Assembly (NCBI GenBank): GCA_017451385.1
Contig: JAFSPS010000043.1
Location: 1 to 64,000 of the forward strand
DNA length: 64,000 nucleotides
Direction: 5' to 3'
DNA from: Bacteroidales bacterium
GTDB lineage: Bacteria; Bacteroidota; Bacteroidia; Bacteroidales; P3
Positions 18,883 to 27,180 of the stretch are shown here, piece after piece; the first letter of the stretch is position 1, and each line of letters starts with the position of its first letter. A program made the position numbers and the translations under genes. The notes below the pieces were generated by a model, which was not told where the DNA came from, did not search any database, and worked only from the letters and a program-made list of their open reading frames with translations.

Positions 18883-19428
18883 ATGAAATATTCTATATTG
18901 TTGTGTGTTTGTGTGTTGGCACTTATGTTATCTGGCTGTACGCAAACGGTATATGTAACATCTGCGAATCAGTTTGTTCGTTCTTTGGATGAAATAGACT
19001 CCACTCTTGCTGAAAAGGGTTTTGTAAAGTCAGGTGAGGATAATTCTAACAAGAATAATTTACATGTTGCTGGAATTTCGTATGATTCACATGGCGGGTA
19101 CAATACGGTACTGGGCAATGATTATGTATATTCTTATACATCACGATATAAGAATGAGGATGGCAATACTTTAAGTTATACGCTTGATTATAGAATGGAC
19201 AAAGTGTTTAATGAAAATGAATATCTTTATGTTTATTCCGTATCTGTCAATGGTTGTAACGTTTCTGAGCCAGAAGATTTTATTCCATTATGCAATCAGA
19301 CGATTGCCCCAAAGATAGACACGATGCCACGAGATATGCCAGTTGATGTGTATAACTCAGAACGAACGTTGGGATTGGTATCAATTCTTGCAATTATTGC
19401 TATCGTAATAGTTTTTGCAGTGATATAA
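18883..19428 (+). CDS. Hypothetical lipoprotein with C-terminal membrane helix
   Basis: I do not recognise a family. The 181-residue product has a signal peptide with a lipobox, LMLSGC, so Cys19 should be lipidated. A Ser/Thr/Tyr/Asn-rich domain follows, and the last 20 residues form a very hydrophobic helix (GLVSILAIIAIVIVFAVI) at the extreme C-terminus. The coding sequence looks AT-rich compared with both neighbours, which may indicate recent acquisition. It stands alone between a terminator and murF. I saw no TAnnTTTG box in front of it. Confidence 0.6.
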   Translation: MKYSILLCVCVLALMLSGCTQTVYVTSANQFVRSLDEIDSTLAEKGFVKSGEDNSNKNNLHVAGISYDSHGGYNTVLGNDYVYSYTSRYKNEDGNTLSYTLDYRMDKVFNENEYLYVYSVSVNGCNVSEPEDFIPLCNQTIAPKIDTMPRDMPVDVYNSERTLGLVSILAIIAIVIVFAVI

Positions 19429-19495
19429 AAGTTAGTGTCATAATGGAAAATAGAATCCATTTTGTTTGATGTATAACCAAGAAGTGGTATTCGTT

Positions 19496-20887
19496 ATGAA
19501 AAATACGCTTATAGAACTTCTTTATGCCCATTATCTGCGCTCTCGCTGTGTCACTACCGACACGAGGCAGATTAGTGAGGGATGTATCTTTTTTGCCTTT
19601 CGCGGTGCGACGTATGATGGCAATGCTTTTGCTGGCGAGGCCCTTGCCAAAGGGGCAGCGCTATGCGTGATAGATGATGAACGCTACAAGGTTGACGACC
19701 GATGCGTGGTAGTGGACGATGTTTTGCTGACGTTGCAGGAGTTGGCGCGCTATCACCGTCAGCAAATCAGCATACCCGTCATAGGTATCACTGGTACCAA
19801 CGGCAAGACTACCACCAAGGAGCTGGTGCGCGAGGTGCTGTCTATGCGCTATCGAGTCCATGCTACCACGGGCAACCATAACAACCATATCGGTGTGCCG
19901 CTGACGTTGCTCTCTATGCCTGCCGATACCGATATTATGATTGTGGAGATGGGAGCAAACCATCCTGGCGAGATAGAGGCGCTGTGTGCCATAGCGATGC
20001 CTACCTGTGGATTGATAACCAATGTGGGATGTGCTCACTTGGAGGGTTTCGGCTCGTTGGAGGGGGTTGTGCGTACGAAGACGGAGCTCTATCGGCACTT
20101 GTCTGTTGTAGGAGGCACTATCTTTGTTAGTGCCGACAACGAACGGCTTATGGATGAGGCCTGCAAGGTGTGCGAGGTGCCTGCTGTGGAGTCGCCCGTG
20201 CCGGGCTATCTGCCCAACTACCCGCTGACGGATTTTGATGCTGCCGAGGGTGCGGTAAGCCTTGTTACCTACGGGCAGTCGGAGAATGCCGCCGTCAAAG
20301 GGTCGTTGATGAGCAGCGACCCCTATATGCGGTTCTACATAGAGCAAGACGACGTTGTATATACCATACAGTCGCATTTGGTGGGCGGCTACAATTTTGA
20401 TAACGCTATGGCTGCTGCTGCCGTAGGTCTGCATTTCGGTGTCGAGCCTTTTGGGGTGAAGGAGGCCATAGAGGCGTATATGCCATCCAATAACCGCTCG
20501 CAGTATAAGGAGACAGGACGAAACCGATTGCTGCTGGACTGCTACAACGCCAATCCGTCGAGCATGCGTGTGGCGGTAGATAATTTTAAGAAGATTGATA
20601 TGCCGCACAAGATGGTGATACTCGGTGCTATGCGTGAGTTGGGCAAGGTGTCGGCAGAAGAGCACCGGCGGCTGTATGAGCAGGTGATGTCTGGCGGCTT
20701 CGAGAGTGCGCTTTTTGTAGGCGATGAGTTCTCTTTTGTTCAGAATGAGGATGTCGCCAATGTGGTATGGGTGGCGGATACAGAGCAACTGATACGGTAT
20801 GTCGCGGGTCAACAGTATGCTGACCGTACTATCCTTGTCAAGGGTTCCAATTCTAACCGCTTGTGGCTGATAGAGGAATTGCTTTAG
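19496..20887 (+). CDS. murF: UDP-N-acetylmuramoyl-tripeptide--D-alanyl-D-alanine ligase
   Basis: MurF adds D-Ala-D-Ala to the UDP-MurNAc tripeptide in the cytoplasm. The 463-residue protein has the Mur-ligase ATP loop GITGTNGKTTTKELV (motif at about 100-107), TGNHNNHIGVPLTLL and VEMGANHPGEI. The C-terminal domain includes LLDCYNANPSSM, MVILGAMRELG and ILVKGSNSNRLW, all typical of MurF. I prefer the ATG at 19496 (MKNTLIELLYAHYL). In-frame starts at 19466 and 19469 would add ten residues with no family match. It is separate from other mur genes; ddl, which makes its dipeptide substrate, lies at 43802-44788. Confidence 0.95.
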   Translation: MKNTLIELLYAHYLRSRCVTTDTRQISEGCIFFAFRGATYDGNAFAGEALAKGAALCVIDDERYKVDDRCVVVDDVLLTLQELARYHRQQISIPVIGITGTNGKTTTKELVREVLSMRYRVHATTGNHNNHIGVPLTLLSMPADTDIMIVEMGANHPGEIEALCAIAMPTCGLITNVGCAHLEGFGSLEGVVRTKTELYRHLSVVGGTIFVSADNERLMDEACKVCEVPAVESPVPGYLPNYPLTDFDAAEGAVSLVTYGQSENAAVKGSLMSSDPYMRFYIEQDDVVYTIQSHLVGGYNFDNAMAAAAVGLHFGVEPFGVKEAIEAYMPSNNRSQYKETGRNRLLLDCYNANPSSMRVAVDNFKKIDMPHKMVILGAMRELGKVSAEEHRRLYEQVMSGGFESALFVGDEFSFVQNEDVANVVWVADTEQLIRYVAGQQYADRTILVKGSNSNRLWLIEELL

Positions 20888-20990
20888 GCCGATAGAGAGT
20901 GCTAAAAAAACTTAAAAAGCAATAAGAAAAAACGTGTGTCGTTAATTTTTAATGAAATAGTAAAAAAAAGAACATAAACACAATCGTAAT

Positions 20991-21986
20991 ATGAACGAGA
21001 CTGTCGATATTAAAGAACTGAATGAACGCATCGAGCGCGAGAGTGCTTTCGTTGATGCGCTGACCATGGAGCTGCGCAAGCAGATAGTGGGGCAGAAACA
21101 CATGGTGGAGAGCCTGCTGATAGGCATGCTCAGCAACGGGCATATACTGCTCGAAGGTGTGCCGGGATTGGCCAAGACGCTGACCATTACGACGCTTGCC
21201 AAGGCCATCGATGCCAAATTCAGCCGCATACAGTTCACCCCCGACCTGCTGCCCGCCGACCTTGTGGGTACCCTGATTTACAGTCAGAAGAGTGAGTCTT
21301 TCAGTGTCAAGAAAGGACCCATCTTCTCCAACTTCATTCTTGCCGACGAGATAAACCGTGCTCCTGCCAAGGTGCAGAGTGCGTTGCTGGAGGCCATGCA
21401 GGAGCGTCAGGTGACGATAGGAGAGGAGACGTTCCGCCTCGACGAGCCTTTCCTCGTTATGGCTACGCAGAACCCCATAGAGCAGGAGGGTACTTATCCG
21501 CTGCCCGAGGCTCAGGTGGACCGTTTTATGCTTAAAGTTGTCATCAGTTATCCGCAGAAGGACGAGGAACGCACCATCCTGCACCAGCAGTTGGCAGGCG
21601 TGAAGATGGAGCAGCGTCCCATCCTGCAGCCGGCGGACATCCTGCGCGCTCGCAGCGTCATGCGCGAAGTCTATATGGACGAGAAGATAGAGAACTACAT
21701 TACCGACATCATCTTCGCCAGCCGTTATCCGGAGGAGTACGGCATGCAGAAGCTGAAGGGCATGATAAGCTATGGTGCATCGCCCCGCGGCAGCATCAAT
21801 CTGGCTCTGGCCTCCAAGGCATACGCTTTCATGAAACGTCGCGGCTATGTCATCCCCGAGGACGTGCGTGCCGTGGCAATGGATGTATTGCGTCACCGTG
21901 TGGGACTGACCTATGAGGCTGAGGCCGAGAATGTGACTACGGAAGAGATGGTGAACGAGATACTGAACCGCGTAGATGTGCCTTGA
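20991..21986 (+). CDS. moxR: MoxR-type AAA+ ATPase of the bat operon
   Basis: The 331-residue protein is a MoxR-family ATPase. It has the characteristic Walker A variant LEGVPGLAKTLTITTLAKAI, Walker B ILADEINRAPAKVQSALLEA, MQERQVTIGEETFRLDEPF and sensor ATQNPIEQEGTYPLPEAQVD. MoxR ATPases act with von Willebrand A proteins as chaperone-like factors. It starts a run of seven plus-strand genes (to 29058) that matches the Bacteroides bat (aerotolerance) locus. No clear -7 box was found in the 103 bp upstream. Confidence 0.94.
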   Translation: MNETVDIKELNERIERESAFVDALTMELRKQIVGQKHMVESLLIGMLSNGHILLEGVPGLAKTLTITTLAKAIDAKFSRIQFTPDLLPADLVGTLIYSQKSESFSVKKGPIFSNFILADEINRAPAKVQSALLEAMQERQVTIGEETFRLDEPFLVMATQNPIEQEGTYPLPEAQVDRFMLKVVISYPQKDEERTILHQQLAGVKMEQRPILQPADILRARSVMREVYMDEKIENYITDIIFASRYPEEYGMQKLKGMISYGASPRGSINLALASKAYAFMKRRGYVIPEDVRAVAMDVLRHRVGLTYEAEAENVTTEEMVNEILNRVDVP

Positions 21987-22089
21987 TGATGGGCGGAGAG
22001 AAGAGAGATGAGAATGATGGCTGAGGGTGAGACAAATAAGAAAGGTACGTTTTAATAAAGCGGATTAGTGAGGTTCGACCCCAACAACG

Positions 22090-22962
22090 ATGAACGAAAA
22101 CAGCAACGAAATACTGCGCAAGGTGCGCAAAGTGGAGATTAAGGCGCGCGGGCTCTCGCGGCAGCTCTTCTCTGGCGAATACCACAGCGCCTATAAGGGA
22201 CGCGGCATGGCGTTCAGCGAGGTGCGAGAGTACCAGTATGGAGACGATGTGCGAGCAATAGACTGGAACGTTACGGCACGTCTTAATCACCCTTATATAA
22301 AGATTTTCGAGGAAGAGCGCGAGCTGACGATGATGCTGCTTGTTGATGTTAGTGGCAGCAATCGTTTCGGCACCCACCATCAGTTTAAGGAAGAGCTGGT
22401 TGCCGAAGTGGCGGCAACGCTGGCGTTTAGTGCAATAACCAATAACGACAAGGTGGGTGTCATCTTCTTTAGCGACAAGATAGAGAAATTTATCCCGCCT
22501 AAGAAAGGTAGCAGCCACATACTGCGTATCATCCGGGAGCTTATAACCTTCCAGCCTACGCAGAAAGGCACTAATCTTGCAGAGGCCTTGCGCTATTTCA
22601 CCAACGTGTGTCGCAAGCGTTGCACTGCTTTCCTGTTGAGTGACTGCATGGACAGTGGCTATGGTGACGCCCTGAAGATAGCCGCCAAGAAACACGACCT
22701 TGCTGTGCTGCGCATCGTTGATGAGCGTGAGCGTACGTTGCCCGACATAGGGCTGGCGAAATTCTATGACCCTGAGAGCGGCAGCACCACCACCATCGAC
22801 ACCTCAAGCCGCAGCGTGCGACACAGCTACCAGCAGGCCTTTGCCTTGCAGGAGCAGCTGACACTCGATTTGCTCACTCGCTATGGCATTGACAATATAG
22901 AGCTGAATACCGGCGAGGACTTTGTGCGTCCACTGATGAAACTCTTCAAAATGAGAAGCTGA
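22090..22962 (+). CDS. DUF58 domain protein of the bat operon
   Basis: The 290-residue soluble protein carries the DUF58 signature GRGMAFSEVREYQYGDDVRA followed by IDWNVTARLNHPYIKIFEE. A VWA-like core follows, with MMLLVDVSGSNRFGTHH, a MIDAS-type DxSxS. DUF58 proteins regularly lie between moxR and bat VWA genes and probably form part of the same machine. The next gene follows after 3 bp. Confidence 0.9.
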   Translation: MNENSNEILRKVRKVEIKARGLSRQLFSGEYHSAYKGRGMAFSEVREYQYGDDVRAIDWNVTARLNHPYIKIFEEERELTMMLLVDVSGSNRFGTHHQFKEELVAEVAATLAFSAITNNDKVGVIFFSDKIEKFIPPKKGSSHILRIIRELITFQPTQKGTNLAEALRYFTNVCRKRCTAFLLSDCMDSGYGDALKIAAKKHDLAVLRIVDERERTLPDIGLAKFYDPESGSTTTIDTSSRSVRHSYQQAFALQEQLTLDLLTRYGIDNIELNTGEDFVRPLMKLFKMRS

Positions 22963-22965
22963 GCC

Positions 22966-23859
22966 ATGAAACAAATACTATTCATACTCGCCCTTGTCTG
23001 TGCCGTCCTTGCCACGGCACAGACGCCCTATATGATGGACACGGCAACGATAGTCATTGGCGACCAAACTACGCTGACCATCAGCGACAGCACCCGTTTC
23101 CTGTCGTCGCAGCGGTTGTCGCAGGGTCCTATAGTCGTCGTGGAGCAGCATATAGACACCTTTGCCACAAAGGGGGAGCGGCAGATGCAGCAGCGCAATG
23201 TGCTGACGTGTTTCGATACGGGCATCTTCACTCTTCACCTCACGGAGCAAGACTCTGTCCGCCTCGTCGTGCTGGATATGCAGGGCGTTGACACCGCCAG
23301 TGCCGAGATACGCGACATCGCGTCCATCATGCGAGAGCCTTACACCTTTTGGGAGATTGCGCGCTGGATATTGCTTGTCCTCGTCGTTGCGGCAGCGGCA
23401 TGGTATGCTGTCCGCCGCTATCGCCGTCGCACGCCGCCTCCGGCTGTCGTAGAGCCACAGGAAGAGAAACGGCGCGAGCCTGCCGACATCAGTGCATTGC
23501 GTGATATAGAGGCGTTGAGGCAGCGTCAGCTGTGGCAGCAGGGCAAGGTGAAAGAATATCACACCGAGCTGACCGACATCCTGCGTCGCTATCTTGAAGA
23601 GGCCTATGCCATCCGTTCCACCGAGATGACCAGCGATGAGACCCTTGACGCCTTCTCAGCCACCAGAGCCTACAGTGTTGATGCAGCCACATTGCTGCGT
23701 CAGATATTGCGCACTGCCGACATGGTGAAATTTGCTAAGTCGGAGCCCCAGCCCTATGAGCATGACCGTTCTATGACTAATGCTATAGACTTTATCCGTC
23801 TGACGGCACCTGTACGGTCTGAGGCATCATCACAACCGTTAAACGACAACAAACAATGA
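22966..23859 (+). CDS. Membrane-anchored protein of the bat operon (DUF4381-like)
   Basis: The 297-residue protein has a signal peptide (MKQILFILALVCAVLATAQ), an extracytoplasmic region of about 105 residues, and one membrane helix (about 128-147, ARWILLVLVVAAAAWYAV). The cytoplasmic part is basic then helical, with LWQQGKVKEYHTELTDILRR and YLEEAYAIRSTEMTSDETLD. That last part resembles DUF4381-type proteins coded between DUF58 and VWA genes in many bacteria. The function is unknown; coupling to the neighbouring VWA proteins is likely. Its stop overlaps the batA start by 4 bp, which suggests translational coupling. Confidence 0.75.
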   Translation: MKQILFILALVCAVLATAQTPYMMDTATIVIGDQTTLTISDSTRFLSSQRLSQGPIVVVEQHIDTFATKGERQMQQRNVLTCFDTGIFTLHLTEQDSVRLVVLDMQGVDTASAEIRDIASIMREPYTFWEIARWILLVLVVAAAAWYAVRRYRRRTPPPAVVEPQEEKRREPADISALRDIEALRQRQLWQQGKVKEYHTELTDILRRYLEEAYAIRSTEMTSDETLDAFSATRAYSVDAATLLRQILRTADMVKFAKSEPQPYEHDRSMTNAIDFIRLTAPVRSEASSQPLNDNKQ

Positions 23860-24845
23860 ACGATATAACATTTGCCAACGGATGGGTGCTGTGGTTGCTG
23901 CTGGTGCTGCCCCTGCTGGTGGTATGGTATGTGTTGCGCTACCGCAAACAACATGCCGCGTTGCAGTTCTCCACCCTTCGGCTGTTCGGACGCACTAAGA
24001 GCCTGAGGCAGCGGCTGCTGTGGCTGCCCTACGCTTTGCGCACACTTGCCGTGGCTCTGCTCATCATAGCCCTTGCACGGCCACAGAGCAAGCTGAGCCG
24101 CGAGGAGATGAAGGTAGAAGGCATAGACATAGTGCTGGCGATGGATGTCAGCGGAAGCATGCTTGCCGAGGACTTTCGTCCCAACCGTCTGCAGGCTGCC
24201 AAGGCTGTAGCCACGCAGTTTATTGACGGGCGCCCCAATGACCGTATAGGTCTCGTGGTGTTCTCGGGCAAAGCCTTCACGCAGGTGCCGCTGACCATTG
24301 ACCATCACATCCTCCTGCAGCAGCTCAACGCTTTGAAAAATGGAATGCTCAAAGATGGGACTGCCATAGGCGACGGACTTGCTACCGCCGTCAACCGCAT
24401 TAAGGACAGCGATGGCAAGAGCAAGGTCATCATCCTGCTCACCGACGGCGAGAACAACCAAGGCTCCATAGACCCGCTCAACGCTGCCGAGATAGCTTCG
24501 CTCTACAATATTCGCCTCTATACCATAGGCATTGGGTCGCGCGGCAAAGCCCCCTATCCGTTCAAAGACCAGTTCGGTCGCACGATATATCAGAATATTG
24601 ATGTGGAACTTGACGAAGATTTGCTGACGCGTATGGCTCATTGCACGTCGGAAGGACGCTATTTCCGTGCTACCAATAAGCAGTCGCTACAGCAGATTTT
24701 TGACCAGATAGACAGCATGGAGAAGAGCAAGATAGACGTCGCCAAATATGCGCAGACCAAAGACGAGCACCAGCCGTTGCTCATAGCGGCACTTATCGTC
24801 ATGCTCATAGAGTTCCTGCTCTCTACCTTCTATCTAAGACGTTAA
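23856..24845 (+). CDS. batA: BatA, membrane VWA-domain protein
   Basis: The 329-residue protein has two N-terminal helices (about 7-27 and 56-73), a periplasm-facing von Willebrand A domain, and a C-terminal helix. The MIDAS motif is LAMDVSGSMLAEDFRPNRLQ, with DRIGLVVFSGKAFTQVPLT and ILLTDGENNQGSIDP. The Bat proteins were described in Bacteroides fragilis as aiding oxygen tolerance. Their biochemical role remains unclear. It overlaps the upstream gene by 4 bp and precedes batB by 36 bp. Confidence 0.93.
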   Translation: MNDITFANGWVLWLLLVLPLLVVWYVLRYRKQHAALQFSTLRLFGRTKSLRQRLLWLPYALRTLAVALLIIALARPQSKLSREEMKVEGIDIVLAMDVSGSMLAEDFRPNRLQAAKAVATQFIDGRPNDRIGLVVFSGKAFTQVPLTIDHHILLQQLNALKNGMLKDGTAIGDGLATAVNRIKDSDGKSKVIILLTDGENNQGSIDPLNAAEIASLYNIRLYTIGIGSRGKAPYPFKDQFGRTIYQNIDVELDEDLLTRMAHCTSEGRYFRATNKQSLQQIFDQIDSMEKSKIDVAKYAQTKDEHQPLLIAALIVMLIEFLLSTFYLRR

Positions 24846-24881
24846 AAGGCAAATCATAAAGACTGATAAGAAAAAATAAAG

Positions 24882-25943
24882 ATGCTCTCTTTTCAACATA
24901 CCGAACTTCTGTGGCTCCTGCTCATGGTGCCAGTGATGGTGGCTGTGTGGCTCTGGATGCGAGCCCGCCATCGTAGGCGTCTTGAGCTTTTTGCCGACCG
25001 TGAGATGTTCCATCGCCTTATTCCTGATGCGTCGCGCTGGCGTCCCGTCTTCAAGCTGTCACTGTTGATGCTTGCCTACATCTTCCTAATTCTCGCTATA
25101 GCCAATCCGCGTCTTGGCACCAAGATGGTGAAGGGCGAACATCGGGGTAGCGACATAGCTGTGTGCCTTGACATAAGCAACAGCATGATGGCAGAGGACC
25201 TGCAGCCCAACCGCCTTGAGCGCAGCAAACGCATAGTGACAAACATTATGAGCCAGTTGACGGGCGATAAGGCTTCGCTGGTGGTCTTTGCGGGCGAGAG
25301 CTACATACAGATGCCACTTACCAGCGACTATGGCGCTGTGCGCCTCTTTCTCGACAATATAGACTGCGACCTCATTGAGACGCAAGGCACCGCCATTGGT
25401 GATGCTATAGACAAGGCAATGGAATCGCTCGGCTATGGCGATAAGGACCGTGAGTGGCAACGCAATAGCAATCGTGCTATCATTGTCATTTCGGATGGTG
25501 AGAACTTTGAAGACGATGCTGTAGGGGCGGCACGCAAGGCCGCATCGGAAGGCATCAGGGTATGTACCATAGGACTCGGGTTGCCGGAGGGTGCTCCCAT
25601 CCCTATATATAACAAAAACCATCAGCGTACAGGGTATAAGAGTGACCGCGACGGCAACCTCGTGATGACACACCTCGACGAATCCACTCTCAGCGAGATT
25701 GCTCGTGCCGGTGGTGGCGTCTATGTGCGTGCGGGCAATATCAACACCAGTTTCGACGAGATAATAAAACTTATCTCGAACCTTGACAAGGATAGCTTCG
25801 ACGAGGAGATGTTCCTTGAATACGAGAGTCGTTACCAGTATCCCCTTGCGGTGGCTTTGCTGTGTCTTGTCGTAGAGGTGCTCGTTTTCGAGCGGCGCAA
25901 CCGCAAGATAGACCTGCGCAAAATCATAGCACGTCATGAGTAA
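24882..25943 (+). CDS. batB: BatB, membrane VWA-domain protein
   Basis: The 353-residue protein is a paralogue of the batA product with the same plan: two N-terminal helices (about 10-27 and 56-74), a VWA domain, and a C-terminal helix. The MIDAS is variant but intact, VCLDISNSMMAEDLQPNRLE, followed by ASLVVFAGESYIQMPLTSDY and IIVISDGENFEDDA. Its stop codon overlaps the first possible batC start by 8 bp. Confidence 0.93.
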   Translation: MLSFQHTELLWLLLMVPVMVAVWLWMRARHRRRLELFADREMFHRLIPDASRWRPVFKLSLLMLAYIFLILAIANPRLGTKMVKGEHRGSDIAVCLDISNSMMAEDLQPNRLERSKRIVTNIMSQLTGDKASLVVFAGESYIQMPLTSDYGAVRLFLDNIDCDLIETQGTAIGDAIDKAMESLGYGDKDREWQRNSNRAIIVISDGENFEDDAVGAARKAASEGIRVCTIGLGLPEGAPIPIYNKNHQRTGYKSDRDGNLVMTHLDESTLSEIARAGGGVYVRAGNINTSFDEIIKLISNLDKDSFDEEMFLEYESRYQYPLAVALLCLVVEVLVFERRNRKIDLRKIIARHE

Positions 25944-27039
25944 ACAATCAAAGAACGCCAAAATGCTAATAATGATGAAACATCTGCTCTTCACGCTATG
26001 CCTCCTTGCCACCCTCTCGGTTGTGGCGCAGAATAGCCATTCGCGTAGCTCTGTGCGCGAGGGCAACCGTGCCTTCAAGCGTGGCAACTATGAGCAGGCC
26101 ATCAACGCCTACCAGAAAGACAGTACCTACTACAAGTCACAATATAATGCAGGCAACGCCTACTACCGTCAGCGGCAGTATGACAAGGCGGCGAATAGCT
26201 ATAGCAGTGCGCTCGCTGATGCCACAATGAGTCGCAAGCAACGCAGTCAAGTGTTGCATAATATTGGCAACTGCAGATTGCAGCAGGCTCTCGGCAGCGC
26301 CACTCCCGATATGGGGCATCTGCAACAGGCTGTGGAGAGTTATAAAGAGGCCTTGAAGCTTGACCCCAAGAATAACGACACACGCTACAACCTCTCTTAT
26401 GCACAGAAGAAGCTCGCTATGGCGCGTCAGCAGATGACGTCGCAGCAGATGCAACAACAGATGCAGCAGATGCAACAGCAGACGCAACAGATGCAGCAAC
26501 AGGTGCAACAGATGCAGCAGCAGAGTGGCGACAAGCAGGAGCAACAACAGCTGCAGCAGATGCAGCAACAGCTTGGACAGCAGCAGCAGGAGCAACAGCA
26601 GATGCAGCAGAAACTCCAAGACCTCCAGAGGCAAGAGCAGCAGGCACAGCAAAACAGCGAGCAACAACGTCGGAACGAACAGATGAAGCAGGAGCTGCAG
26701 GACAAGATGCAAGAGCAACAGCAGAAACTCGACCAGCAGCAGCAACAGCTGCAGCAGATGAAAGACAAGCACGATAAGGACGGCAAGCACGACGAAGGCA
26801 ACGAGCAAGAACAACAGGACAAGCAGGACGGCAAACAGCAGCCTGATGACGGCGGAGAGGAAGAGAACAATACCGACCAGCAAAAGACGGAAGATGCCAG
26901 TGCCGAACCGTTGCCAGACATCAGCAAGGAGGATGCCGAGCGCATGCTCCGTGCTATCGGGAATAGCGAGAAAGAGACATTCCGCGAACAGCAGCAGAAA
27001 AATACGAAAAAAGGACGTGTGGTGAAGAAAGACTGGTAG
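25936..27039 (+). CDS. batC: BatC, secreted TPR protein with long Gln-rich coiled coil
   Basis: The protein has a signal peptide (MKHLLFTLCLLATLSVVAQ), two to three TPR-like repeats (SSVREGNRAFKRGNYEQAIN, YDKAANSYSSALADATMS, AVESYKEALKLDPKNNDTRY), then a long Gln/Met-rich segment from about 165 to 275, and a Lys/Glu/Asp-rich tail ending KKGRVVKKDW. TPR plus signal peptide at this place fits BatC. The longest frame (367 residues) overlaps batB. The Met at 25975 gives a more normal signal peptide, so the true start may be 25972-25975. The CAG-rich repeat makes length variation by slippage plausible. Confidence 0.88.
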   Translation: MSKQSKNAKMLIMMKHLLFTLCLLATLSVVAQNSHSRSSVREGNRAFKRGNYEQAINAYQKDSTYYKSQYNAGNAYYRQRQYDKAANSYSSALADATMSRKQRSQVLHNIGNCRLQQALGSATPDMGHLQQAVESYKEALKLDPKNNDTRYNLSYAQKKLAMARQQMTSQQMQQQMQQMQQQTQQMQQQVQQMQQQSGDKQEQQQLQQMQQQLGQQQQEQQQMQQKLQDLQRQEQQAQQNSEQQRRNEQMKQELQDKMQEQQQKLDQQQQQLQQMKDKHDKDGKHDEGNEQEQQDKQDGKQQPDDGGEEENNTDQQKTEDASAEPLPDISKEDAERMLRAIGNSEKETFREQQQKNTKKGRVVKKDW

Positions 27040-27180
27040 TCGGTGGTATGCGTCTGTCGTTTTGTTGTCAGCATAATGTCGAAATAGGTAACGGAGAATA
27101 GAAAGATGAAAAAACAAAGTAACAGGATGTTGCAGTAGTATTGTAGCAATCTGCCTATCATTGAAAACATATCACAAGTA

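Noticed and set aside
19661-20812. 383-codon open frame opposite murF
   Set aside because: MurF motifs are intact on the plus strand. The reverse frame is low in recognisable features.
26137-27170. Long Leu-rich and Cys-rich open frames on the minus strand opposite batC
   Set aside because: They are by-products of the CAG-rich repeat in batC read in reverse (CTG, TGC). They have no start context or family match.
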